The position numbers and the translations under genes were made by a program. A stretch of DNA of 7,916 nt, taken from an uncultured Clostridia bacterium (GTDB lineage Bacteria > Bacillota > Clostridia > Lachnospirales > Lachnospiraceae). The stretch's first letter is position 1. Each line of letters starts with the position of its first letter. The stretch covers positions 1 to 7,916 of the forward strand of contig CAMORF010000098.1 of NCBI GenBank assembly GCA_946623485.1, read 5' to 3'. This document shows positions 1-6,232 of the stretch, in pieces. The notes under the pieces were generated by a model. The model ran no database searches and was not told where the DNA came from. It worked only from the letters and a program-made list of their open reading frames with translations.

Positions 1-645
1 AAGCTCCTGGACGAGATGGACAAAGGATATGATATTGTCTATGCATATTATCCGCATAAGGAGCATTCCGGCGGACGCAATCTGGGAAGCCGGTTTAACC
101 AATGGTCCCTGCGGGTTCTGATCGGAAAGCCGAAGGATATGAAGACAAGCTCCTTCTGGGTGATCCGCAGGTTTGTCCGGGATTATGCGGTACAGTACCA
201 CAGTGCCTATACGCACATACAAGGCGTTTTTTTGCGGGTGACACGCAACATCAGCTGCGTACCGGTGGAGCATTTTAAACGGGAGGTCGGCCAGAGCGGG
301 TATACCTTCCGAAAACTGGTGGGCCTGTGGGCGAACATCATCGGTTTTTCCATCGTTCCGCTGCGGATTGCAACTGTCCTGGGATATCTGTTTTCCATTG
401 CAGGGCTGATCGGGATCATCGGCGTGATCATCCGGAAGATCGTGCGCCCGGTCACAGCTCTGGGCTGGCCAAGCGTGATGGTTTCGATTTTCTTCTTCTC
501 AGGACTGATTCTGCTTTTTATGGGACTGATCGGGGAATACATTGGAAGGATCTTCCTTGGGATGAGCAACAATCCCCAGTTTGTGGTGCGGCAGGTGGAT
601 GAGCATGGGAGCGCTGACAGCGCAGCTCAAAAATCAATCACATAG
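1..645 (+). CDS. Polyprenyl-phosphate-type GT2 glycosyltransferase, C-terminal part (5' end outside window)
   Basis: The reading frame is open from base 1 (K-L-L-D-E before the first Met at 16), so the gene starts upstream and 214 residues are visible. By family knowledge, DPM1/GtrB/ArnC-like GT2 enzymes move a sugar from a nucleotide donor to undecaprenyl phosphate, or elongate lipid-linked glycans, on the cytoplasmic face of the membrane. Seen here: the end of the catalytic domain, the linker H-F-K-R-E-V-G-Q-S-G-Y-T-F at visible residues 91-103, then two hydrophobic segments at about 122-146 and 157-180, and the family-typical G-L-I-G-E-Y-I-G-R end of the second one, followed by a Q-F-V-V-R tail. 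The DXD-containing N-terminal half is not in the window, so donor and acceptor cannot be judged. The stop is followed 81 nt later by an ATP-grasp gene on the same strand, suggesting a shared transcript. A role in surface glycan synthesis is inferred from context. Confidence 0.88.
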   Translation, partial: KLLDEMDKGYDIVYAYYPHKEHSGGRNLGSRFNQWSLRVLIGKPKDMKTSSFWVIRRFVRDYAVQYHSAYTHIQGVFLRVTRNISCVPVEHFKREVGQSGYTFRKLVGLWANIIGFSIVPLRIATVLGYLFSIAGLIGIIGVIIRKIVRPVTALGWPSVMVSIFFFSGLILLFMGLIGEYIGRIFLGMSNNPQFVVRQVDEHGSADSAAQKSIT

Positions 646-672
646 TTAGAAAACGGTAGCTTACAGATCAAC

Positions 673-705
673 AACAGCATCTTCCGGGATCTGGAAACTG
701 CTGTT
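673..705 (+). promoter_or_regulatory. Stem-loop in the leader of the ATP-grasp gene
   Basis: AACAGCA (673-679) pairs with TGCTGTT (699-705). After a 2x2 internal loop, TTCCGG (682-687) pairs with CTGGAA (691-696), including one G-U pair, around a GAT triloop. The structure ends 7 nt before the AAGGAGG ribosome binding site at 713-719. Only three Ts follow the stem, so it is a poor intrinsic terminator. It may be an RNA stability or processing element, a weak attenuator, or a translation-control hairpin. The pairing is seen in the sequence; the function is inference. Confidence 0.45.
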
Positions 706-726
706 TACCGATAAGGAGGCAGTGTC

Positions 727-1905
727 ATGAAAAAACTGATGATTATGGGAGCGGGAACCTATCAGGTGCCGCTGATTAAGACTGCAAAGGAGATGGGAAT
801 CTATACCATCGCCGTTTCGATTCCCGGCAATTATCCCGGATTTGCCTACGCGGATGAAGTGCTTCACATCAATACTGTGGATTCTGAGGCGGTTCTTGAG
901 GCTGCCCGGGAGCGGGAGATTGACGGGATCTGTACGGCCGGAACGGATGTAGCCGTCATGACAATCGGGCGGGGGAATGATGCGCTCGGGCTGTCCGGCA
1001 TCTCTTATGAAGCGGCAAGGCTTGCCTGCGACAAAGTCCTCATGAAGAAGTGCTATGAGGACAATGGGGTGCGTACGGCAAAATACCGCAAGGTATATTT
1101 CAATGAGAATCTGAACCGGAAGATCGAGGGGCTGGAATATCCGCTGATTGTCAAGATTGTGGATTCCTCCGGAAGCCGTGGGATTACCAGGGTCGATACC
1201 CCGTCACAGCTTCCCGGCGCCATCCGCAATGCCCAGGCATTTACCCGTAAGGATTATTACATCGTGGAGGAATTCATCGTCGGAAGGGAATTCGGGGCAC
1301 AGGCTTTCGTGATGGACGGAAAGGTGCAGTTTATCCTTCCCCACGGAGATTATATCTTCCATGGAAGCACCGGCGTGCCGGCCGGGCATTTCGCCCCATA
1401 TGCGCTCACCAAGGAACAGATGGAAGACTGCTGCCGGACAACGGAGCAGGCGCTGAAGGCGATGAAGCTTGACAACTGCGCATGTAATTGTGACTTCATC
1501 ATGCAGGACGGGAAAACCTATGTGCTTGAGATCGGGGGGCGCTCCGGCGCTACCTGCCTTGCGGAGTTGGTTTCTATCTATTATGGATATGATTATTACC
1601 GTAAGATTATCGAGGTCGCGCTTGGAAAAAAGCCGGATTTCCCGACGGATCTCCATGTTCCCAATGCTTCGAAGCTTCTGATGAGCGACCGGGACGGGGA
1701 GATCATCGCCCTTGCGAACAGGAATCCCAGGAATGATCCGAATCTGTATGAGGTCGTCTTTGACTATACGGTCGGAGACCAGGTGAAGAAGTTCCATGTC
1801 GGGCCGAACCGGATCGGTCATGTCATCACAAAGGGAAGAACGCTTCAGGAGGCAACCGCTGCCCTCGACCGCGCGCTGGGACATATCGAGATTGAAGTGG
1901 TGTAG
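727..1905 (+). CDS. ATP-grasp carboxylate ligase (carbamoyl-phosphate-synthase-like)
   Basis: Encodes 392 residues; the ATG is set by AAGGAGG at 713-719 with 7-nt spacing. ATP-grasp enzymes activate a carboxylate as acyl phosphate with ATP and Mg2+ and join it to an amine, thiol or other nucleophile; this protein is probably cytosolic. The N-terminal pre-ATP-grasp Rossmann-like domain begins with M-G-A-G (7-10) and runs to about residue 110. The ATP-grasp domain follows: K143 in L-I-V-K with the flexible loop S-S-G-S-R-G (147-152), the hinge-type E-E-F-I-V-G-R-E (181-188), D256, and the metal-binding E268-I-G-G-R272-S-G. All key positions look intact. A smaller C-terminal domain covers about 310-392. 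Sequence cannot separate amino-acid ligase, dipeptide ligase or sugar-nucleotide ligase roles. It lies between a lipid-linked glycosyltransferase and an adenylate-forming ligase, so modification of a glycan or its precursor is a reasonable inference. There is no signal peptide or membrane segment. Confidence 0.87.
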   Translation: MKKLMIMGAGTYQVPLIKTAKEMGIYTIAVSIPGNYPGFAYADEVLHINTVDSEAVLEAAREREIDGICTAGTDVAVMTIGRGNDALGLSGISYEAARLACDKVLMKKCYEDNGVRTAKYRKVYFNENLNRKIEGLEYPLIVKIVDSSGSRGITRVDTPSQLPGAIRNAQAFTRKDYYIVEEFIVGREFGAQAFVMDGKVQFILPHGDYIFHGSTGVPAGHFAPYALTKEQMEDCCRTTEQALKAMKLDNCACNCDFIMQDGKTYVLEIGGRSGATCLAELVSIYYGYDYYRKIIEVALGKKPDFPTDLHVPNASKLLMSDRDGEIIALANRNPRNDPNLYEVVFDYTVGDQVKKFHVGPNRIGHVITKGRTLQEATAALDRALGHIEIEVV

Positions 1906-1988
1906 CATATGGCTGCGGCCTGGAATGCAGTGAAAGAACGTAGATGAGGAGCCGGATCGTTATACAAACGGAATGCGGAATGCCGGAT

Positions 1989-1996
1989 GGAGAGGG
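1989..1996 (+). promoter_or_regulatory. Ribosome binding site deciding the start of the CapK-like gene
   Basis: GGAGAGGG lies 5 nt before the ATG at 2002. The in-frame ATG at 1987 overlaps this element and has no purine-rich site of its own, so 2002 is preferred and 1987 is the alternative (five residues longer). Confidence 0.55.
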
Positions 1997-2001
1997 AATC
2001 T

Positions 2002-3291
2002 ATGCTGGAAAACATGCAGAAAAAGTTGATGAACGGGTATATCCTGACGGATCTGCCCAGGATGGCTCACGAGATCCCGAGAAATTTCACCAGGGTGATG
2101 GAGCTGCAGAATGCACGGGTCCGGAAGCTGGCGAAGCGTGCGTATGAGATCGATTTTTACAAAGAACGGTTTGACCGCGCCGGTGTGCGCCCGGAAGATA
2201 TACGGACAGGGGACGACCTGACGAAGCTCCCTGTGCTCACAAAAAATGAACTGCGTGAGTGGATGGGAAGCCTGAAGGACCAGCCGCGCTACAAGGACTG
2301 GATCTGCGACACGACCTCCGGGTCTACGGGCAAACCGGTCTCAGTCCTGTTTTCCCCGCGGGAAAAGGCTTACATGAAGGCGAACTGGTACCGGGTCATG
2401 CTGTGCTGCGGCTACAATCCCCTGACGGGAAAGACGATGAGCCGGATCAACATGCACGATGTCAATCCGGGCGGGCGGGACACCTTTGCGCAGAAGCTGG
2501 GCGTGTTCCGGCATGAATTTGTAGACCAGTACGCGCCGGAGGAAGAGGTCATCGACCGGATCAATGCCTATGAGCCGGACTGGCTGTATATGAACAAGAC
2601 GGAGCTGATGCGGCTGGTATTGTACGCGAAGCGCACCGGAAAGAAGATTTTCCACCCGAAATTCTATGATCCGATTTCAGAGAAGGTGACGGAAAATGAC
2701 CGTGCGCTGTTTATTGAGCAGCTGGGAGAGGGTATCATTGATTCCTACGGGACGGCTGAGACCGGCGCCTGCATGCTGCGTCTTCCCGGAAAAGACTATT
2801 ATGCGGTTCATAACGATTCCTTTGTGGTGAATGTCATCGATGATGACGGGCAGCTGACAAGGCGGGGCAGGGTAGTTATCACGCCCTTGTATAAGATGGA
2901 CCTTCCGCTGATCAATTATGAGGTGGGCGACAGAGCCGTGATGCGGACCTGGCAGGGCGTTCATTTCATTACCGAGGTGGAAGGCAGGCTGAATGACTAT
3001 TTCCGCTATGAGGACGGGAGGGTCACCAGCTTCTTTGAGGTGACTCCGGTGATCGCCCACTGCCCGGATATCCTGCAGATCCGGTTCATCCAGAAATCAT
3101 GGGACCTGATCCATGTGCAGATTGTGCGGGATGAAAACGCAGGCATGACCGCGCCGGAATTGGAGGAGTACATTACCACGTCCCTGAACAGGATCTTCAA
3201 GAAACCCTTCCGGTTTGAATATGAGTGGATGCAGGTGATCCCGCCGGATCCCAACGGGAAGCTGCGCATGATTGTTTGCGAGGTCGCGTAA
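2002..3291 (+). CDS. CapK/PaaK-like adenylate-forming ligase (phenylacetate-CoA ligase family)
   Basis: Encodes 429 residues from 2002 (434 from 1987), the normal size for the family. ANL-superfamily enzymes adenylate a carboxylate and usually pass it to CoA or another acceptor. Visible motifs: the phosphate-binding loop T-T-S-G-S-T-G-K (104-111), D-S-Y-G-T-A-E-T-G (247-255; A5-type, aromatic plus acidic E253), Y-E-V-G-D310 (ribose-binding Asp), G-R-L-N-D (328-332) at the domain hinge, and the C-terminal N-G-K420 that supplies the catalytic lysine. All appear intact. Genes annotated as phenylacetate-CoA ligase are common in polysaccharide loci (CapK), and no phenylacetate pathway gene is nearby. 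The Y-E-V-G-D form also differs from the Y-R-T-x-D form I associate with true PaaK, so I infer another substrate. It starts 96 nt after the ATP-grasp stop on the same strand and ends in two adjacent TAA codons, only 14 nt from the end of the convergent acyltransferase. Confidence 0.85.
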   Translation: MLENMQKKLMNGYILTDLPRMAHEIPRNFTRVMELQNARVRKLAKRAYEIDFYKERFDRAGVRPEDIRTGDDLTKLPVLTKNELREWMGSLKDQPRYKDWICDTTSGSTGKPVSVLFSPREKAYMKANWYRVMLCCGYNPLTGKTMSRINMHDVNPGGRDTFAQKLGVFRHEFVDQYAPEEEVIDRINAYEPDWLYMNKTELMRLVLYAKRTGKKIFHPKFYDPISEKVTENDRALFIEQLGEGIIDSYGTAETGACMLRLPGKDYYAVHNDSFVVNVIDDDGQLTRRGRVVITPLYKMDLPLINYEVGDRAVMRTWQGVHFITEVEGRLNDYFRYEDGRVTSFFEVTPVIAHCPDILQIRFIQKSWDLIHVQIVRDENAGMTAPELEEYITTSLNRIFKKPFRFEYEWMQVIPPDPNGKLRMIVCEVA

Positions 3292-3305
3292 TAAGGATCT
3301 GTTCT

Positions 3306-4367
3306 TTATTCGTCTGCCAGATGCCAAAGGCGCAGGCTGTCCCAGTGAAGGAGAGACCGCACCAGGGACAGCGCGGCTGCCAGGGCAAGGGACAGAAGGC
3401 TCAGCCACAGGAAGATAAAAAACCAGTTTTTCGGCGCGTAGACAAGCCTGGTGAAGTAATGATGGTAGATCAGCGTATGGGTCATGTACATGATCATGGA
3501 GTATCTTCCGAAGAGCTCCAGCAGACGCAGGCGCAGGTGCAGCAGGTCAATCAGTACGAAAAGCATCAGCACCAGAAACAGGGAGCAAAGGCCGTTCATC
3601 CACAGATAGAATCCCCAGCGGATCCGGATGAAGGAGCATGCTGCAAATAATGCCGCAAACAGGGCGAGGAGCGCCGCGGCATGGCGGCGGCTTTGGCAAT
3701 ATGCCCGGATCCGGGAGATGAGGCTTGCACGTGCCAGGAAGATCCCCAGGAAGAAAGTGAACAGGTACAGGGAAAAGGCGCGGCTTTGGTCGAGACCGAA
3801 GGTGGTGACCATCCCGGCAAGCACTACGCTGCAGATTCCGAACTGCTCGCAAAGCTTGAGGGCGACTGGCATCAGGAAGATCAGGAAGATCGCAAAAGAA
3901 AGATACCACCAGGAGTTGTTAAACATGACGGTATCAAAAAACTTTCCGAGACCCAGGGCATCAAGGAGCATCATCCAGATGCCCTTCAGATGTCCTTCCT
4001 GAAAATATGCGAGAATGCGTGAGGGATCGAGGACGGCGGTCAGAAGCGAGAACAGGTACAGGAAGACGATACTGCTTTCCAGCTTCAAAAAACGTGAGAC
4101 AGCATAGCGCTCCCGGTGCCTGTTGTCCTGGGAGGACATGCGGATGGCCATCCCGTAGCCGGTCAGGAATACGAAGACAGATACGCACAGCTTGGCGTAA
4201 TAGCTCAGGGAATTGAGCGCCGGCCATGACAGCGGTACAGCGGAAACGGCATACTGATCGACAAAACCCGGGGCGTCATAGAACAGGTGATGGAAGAGCA
4301 TCAGCAGGATTGCAATGCCCTTTGCGGCCAGGGTGACGTGTTTGCTGAAATGAGAATCTGCCTCCAT
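3306..4367 (-). CDS. Membrane acyltransferase, acyltransferase-3 family
   Basis: Encodes 353 residues on the - strand. The start is fixed by AAGGAGGA (complement of 4375-4382), 7 nt upstream. The protein is almost wholly hydrophobic with about ten membrane segments, beginning near residue 12. The first segment ends L-M-L-F-H26-H27, the position of the conserved catalytic-type His of this family. Other family-like patterns are F-L-T-G-Y-G-M-A (67-74), N-S-W-W-Y-L-S-F (151-158) and S-M-I-M-Y-M-T-H (290-297), which resembles the usual Y-L-x-H near the end. Members such as OafA and WecH O-acetylate sugars of surface polysaccharides; here the acceptor is unknown. It converges on the CapK-like gene and has its own good promoter, so it can be expressed independently of the + strand group. 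A role in decorating the glycan of that locus is inferred from location only. Confidence 0.85.
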   Translation of the reverse strand: MEADSHFSKHVTLAAKGIAILLMLFHHLFYDAPGFVDQYAVSAVPLSWPALNSLSYYAKLCVSVFVFLTGYGMAIRMSSQDNRHRERYAVSRFLKLESSIVFLYLFSLLTAVLDPSRILAYFQEGHLKGIWMMLLDALGLGKFFDTVMFNNSWWYLSFAIFLIFLMPVALKLCEQFGICSVVLAGMVTTFGLDQSRAFSLYLFTFFLGIFLARASLISRIRAYCQSRRHAAALLALFAALFAACSFIRIRWGFYLWMNGLCSLFLVLMLFVLIDLLHLRLRLLELFGRYSMIMYMTHTLIYHHYFTRLVYAPKNWFFIFLWLSLLSLALAAALSLVRSLLHWDSLRLWHLADE

Positions 4368-4392
4368 GTTTTATTCCTCCTTCGCGCAACTG

Positions 4393-4421
4393 ATTATATC
4401 TGAAGTGAGAAGAGGATACAA
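4393..4421 (-). promoter_or_regulatory. Sigma-A-type promoter for the acyltransferase gene
   Basis: On the - strand, TTGTAT (complement of 4416-4421) and a perfect TATAAT (complement of 4393-4398) are separated by 17 bp. Transcription would start near 4386, giving a leader of about 19 nt that contains the ribosome binding site at 4375-4382. The boxes and spacing are seen; activity is inferred. Confidence 0.6.
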
Positions 4422-4484
4422 CCCGCGCCATGCGAGCGCGTGTCACCTGTAAATGTGCCCGATGATAATGCGCCAACCTGTCTA

Positions 4485-4513
4485 TAGATTTGCAGGTCCG
4501 AGTATGGTATGAT
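4485..4513 (+). promoter_or_regulatory. Possible extended -10 promoter for pyrH
   Basis: TGGTATGAT at 4505-4513 matches an extended -10 element (TGnTATAAT with one mismatch). Seventeen bases upstream is only a weak -35, TAGATT at 4485-4490. Predicted start is near 4520, about 70 nt before the preferred pyrH ATG. A second near-consensus -10 (GATAAT, 4464-4469) has no supporting -35. The call rests on the extended -10 and on the fact that the gene to the left is divergent, so pyrH needs a promoter in this gap. Confidence 0.4.
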
Positions 4514-4576
4514 TGCTAAGAAAAGAAGACAGCCAGAATTGATTTCAGGCCGGATGGCCGGAGAATGTCAGAAAAC

Positions 4577-4583
4577 AGGAAGG
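4577..4583 (+). promoter_or_regulatory. Ribosome binding site deciding the pyrH start
   Basis: AGGAAGG lies 5 nt before the ATG at 4589, whose product begins M-K-R-V-L-L-K-L-S-G-E like typical PyrH. The in-frame ATG at 4565 would add eight residues (M-S-E-N-R-K-V-R) and has a purine cluster (GGAGA) only one base upstream. Confidence 0.6.
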
Positions 4584-4588
4584 TGCGT

Positions 4589-5284
4589 ATGAAACGAGTA
4601 TTGCTGAAACTGAGCGGGGAGGCGCTTGCCGGGGAGAAGAAGACCGGCTTTGATGAGGAGACGGTTCTCGGGATTGCCGGCCAGGTGAAGCTTCTGGTAC
4701 AGGAGGGGATGCAGATCGCCGTTGTGACTGGAGGCGGCAACTTCTGGAGAGGCCGCTCAAGCGGGAACATGGAGCGGACGAAGGCGGATCAGATCGGGAT
4801 GCTTGCAACGGTCATGAACTGTATCTATGTTTCAGAGATTTTCCGCTCACAGGGATTGAAGACACGGGTGATGACGCCATTTACCTGCGGCAGCTTTACG
4901 GAATTGTTTTCCAAGGACGCCGCGCTGCAGGCCCTGCAGCAGGGAGAAGTGGTGTTCTTTGCCGGCGGAACGGGGCATCCGTATTTCTCAACGGATACCG
5001 CGACGCTTCTTCGGGCGATTGAGATTGAAGCGGATGAGATCCTGCTGGCAAAGTCCATTGACGGCGTGTATGAGGATGACCCGAAGGATCATCCGGATGC
5101 CCGTAAGTATGATACAATCACGATTGATGAAGTGATTGAAAAGCGTCTGAAGGTGGTGGATATGACGGCATCCATCCTGGCGAGAGAGAACCGGATGCCG
5201 ATGTATGTGTTCGGACTGAATGAGGAGAACAGCATCCTGCGCGCGGCGCGTGGTGAGATTGATGGAACCTCTGTCACAGTTTGA
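4589..5284 (+). CDS. pyrH: UMP kinase (uridylate kinase)
   Basis: Encodes 231 residues from 4589 (239 from 4565), the usual bacterial size. PyrH phosphorylates UMP to UDP with ATP, is a cytosolic hexamer of the amino-acid-kinase fold, and is unrelated to eukaryotic UMP/CMP kinases. Motifs seen: K7-L-S-G-E11, the glycine-rich G48-G-G-N-F-W-R-G55, the UMP-site A66-D-Q-I-G-M-L-A-T74, the G-G-T-G-H-P-Y-F-S-T-D-T-A stretch (126-138), and L-L-A-K-S-I-D-G-V-Y (152-161) near the ATP site. Nothing appears missing. It is followed 90 nt later by frr, the standard bacterial order. Bacterial pyrH is often preceded by rpsB and tsf, but here the left neighbour is a divergent acyltransferase. The family is usually feedback-inhibited by UTP and often activated by GTP; that is family knowledge, not visible here. 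Confidence 0.97.
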   Translation: MKRVLLKLSGEALAGEKKTGFDEETVLGIAGQVKLLVQEGMQIAVVTGGGNFWRGRSSGNMERTKADQIGMLATVMNCIYVSEIFRSQGLKTRVMTPFTCGSFTELFSKDAALQALQQGEVVFFAGGTGHPYFSTDTATLLRAIEIEADEILLAKSIDGVYEDDPKDHPDARKYDTITIDEVIEKRLKVVDMTASILARENRMPMYVFGLNEENSILRAARGEIDGTSVTV

Positions 5285-5327
5285 CCCGTGAACGGCTGCG
5301 CTCAGAGCTGGCAGATACGCCGGCGCG

Positions 5328-5346
5328 GCAGCTCCTTAGGAGCTGC
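5328..5346 (+). promoter_or_regulatory. Perfect inverted repeat between pyrH and frr
   Basis: GCAGCTCC (5328-5335) and GGAGCTGC (5339-5346) pair perfectly across a TTA loop. The flanking bases do not extend the stem, and no T-tract follows, so it is not an intrinsic terminator. It lies about 16 nt before the frr ribosome binding site. It could set the relative stability of the pyrH and frr messages or be a protein-binding palindrome. Function is unknown. Confidence 0.45.
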
Positions 5347-5374
5347 AGATTCACACAAAGAAAGGGGAAGGATA

Positions 5375-5923
5375 ATGGACAGCAGACTGAAACCTTATGT
5401 GGAAAAGATGGGCAAGACACTATCAAACCTGGAGGAAGAGTTTAAGACAATCCGTGCCGGGCGCGCCAATCCGGCAGTCATCAGCAAGGTGCGGGTGGAT
5501 TATTACGGGTCCCAGGTTCCGATCTCCCAGGTCGGAAACATTACGGTTCCGGAAGCGCGTATCCTGCAGATTGCTCCGTGGGAGCCGAATATGATCAAGG
5601 AAGTGATGAAAGCGATCAATATGTCCGATATCGGGATCAATCCCACCACGGACGGAAAGGTAATCCGCATGGTATTCCCGGAGCTGACAGAGGAACGCAG
5701 AAAGGATCTCACGAAGGACGTAAAGAAAAAAGGCGAAGCGGCCAAGGTTGCGGTGCGCAACATCCGCCGCGACGCAGACAAGGCATTCAAGAAGCTGAAG
5801 GATGAGATTTCTGAGGACGAGGTAGCGGACCTTCAGGATGACCTTCAGAAGGAAACGGATGCAAAGATAAAAGAGATTGATAAAATGGTCGAAGAGAAGT
5901 CAAAGGATATCCTGACTGTCTGA
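5375..5923 (+). CDS. frr: Ribosome recycling factor
   Basis: Encodes 182 residues; the family is normally about 185. RRF works with EF-G to split post-termination 70S complexes so that ribosomes can be reused. Family stretches are present: I-R-A-G-R-A-N-P (27-34), Y-Y-G-S with Q-V-P-I-S-Q (43-52), T-D-G-K-V-I-R (92-98), L-T-E-E-R-R-K-D-L (104-112), V-R-N-I-R-R-D (127-133), and S-E-D-E near 145. The sequence is highly charged and helical at both ends, fitting the three-helix bundle plus small beta domain. The ATG at 5375 is chosen because GGGGAAGG-type bases (5363-5371) precede it and the product then begins M-D-S-R-L-K-P-Y. The frame is open back to 5288, but that 29-residue extension has no family similarity. 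It is probably co-transcribed with pyrH and followed by a strong hairpin. Confidence 0.97.
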   Translation: MDSRLKPYVEKMGKTLSNLEEEFKTIRAGRANPAVISKVRVDYYGSQVPISQVGNITVPEARILQIAPWEPNMIKEVMKAINMSDIGINPTTDGKVIRMVFPELTEERRKDLTKDVKKKGEAAKVAVRNIRRDADKAFKKLKDEISEDEVADLQDDLQKETDAKIKEIDKMVEEKSKDILTV

Positions 5924-5950
5924 ATCCGGCATATGACTTTGGAAAACAGG

Positions 5951-5987
5951 AGGCTGCCGATGCGGGATAACCCGCACGGCAGCCTTT
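5951..5987 (+). terminator. Hairpin terminator after frr
   Basis: AGGCTGCCG (5951-5959) pairs with CGGCAGCCT (5977-5985), and TGCGGG (5961-5966) pairs with CCCGCA (5971-5976), with one bulged A (5960) and an ATAA loop. That gives 15 base pairs, very GC-rich, starting 27 nt after the frr stop. The T-tract is short (three Ts, one of them paired), so termination may be incomplete. If it works, uppS-cdsA depend on read-through or their own promoter. Confidence 0.6.
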
Positions 5988-6035
5988 CGGAATCCCTGCA
6001 GGAGAATCCCGTTTTTCCGGATGGAACGATTTAGA

Positions 6036-6147
6036 TTATTTGGTTTTTTTGGATTTTTTGGAATTCTGTTTTTTGTATTTTGCTTTTTGGGCTTTTGGGC
6101 TTTTTGTATTTTTGTTTTTTGGAATTTGGGCTTTTTGGCCTTTGGGG
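6036..6147 (+). repeat. T-run/G-run low-complexity tract between frr and uppS
   Basis: This is the main content of the 322-nt gap between frr and uppS. From 6039 to 6147 it is about 60% T and 25% G, with only about seven A and seven C. It is built of some 14 imperfect units of 7-9 nt, each a run of 3-7 T followed by 1-4 G, with recurring forms such as CTTTTTGGG, CTTTTGGG, TATTTTG and TTTTTTGG. Both strands hold spurious open frames here: a Phe/Leu/Trp-rich one on + and a Lys/Pro/Ser-rich one on -, neither with a ribosome binding site. The remaining 6148-6232 holds a partly self-complementary GC-rich stretch (CGGCAC at 6162-6167 with GTGCCG at 6195-6200) but no convincing promoter. The tract probably arose by replication slippage; any role is unknown. 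Confidence 0.7.
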
Positions 6148-6232
6148 ATATTGCGGCGATTCGGCACCCCGGCGACGAACGCTTTCCGTTTTGAGTGCCG
6201 GGGGGATCATTACCGGATATTTGGCAGCCGGC

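Noticed and set aside
1204..1908. Long 234-codon open frame on - opposite the ATP-grasp gene
   Set aside because: It is a shadow of a clearly real gene on + with intact motifs; the antisense product has no recognisable domain.
3225..4022. Open frames on + opposite the acyltransferase gene
   Set aside because: Their products are Gln/Arg/Lys-rich low-similarity translations antisense to a coherent multi-segment membrane protein on -.
4464..4469. GATAAT as the -10 of a pyrH promoter
   Set aside because: No acceptable -35 lies 16-18 bp upstream; the extended -10 at 4505-4513 is a better candidate.
5288..5374. 29-codon N-terminal extension of frr
   Set aside because: The extension is just an open frame through the intergenic palindrome; the ATG at 5375 has the ribosome binding site and gives the normal RRF length.
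6036..6147. G-quadruplex from the G-runs in the T/G tract
   Set aside because: Most runs are one or two Gs and the GGG runs are too few and too widely spaced for a standard four-run quadruplex.
6147..6152. GATATT as the -10 of a uppS promoter
   Set aside because: Upstream hexamers at proper spacing (for example ATTTGG) do not match a -35 and there is no extended -10; support is too weak to list.
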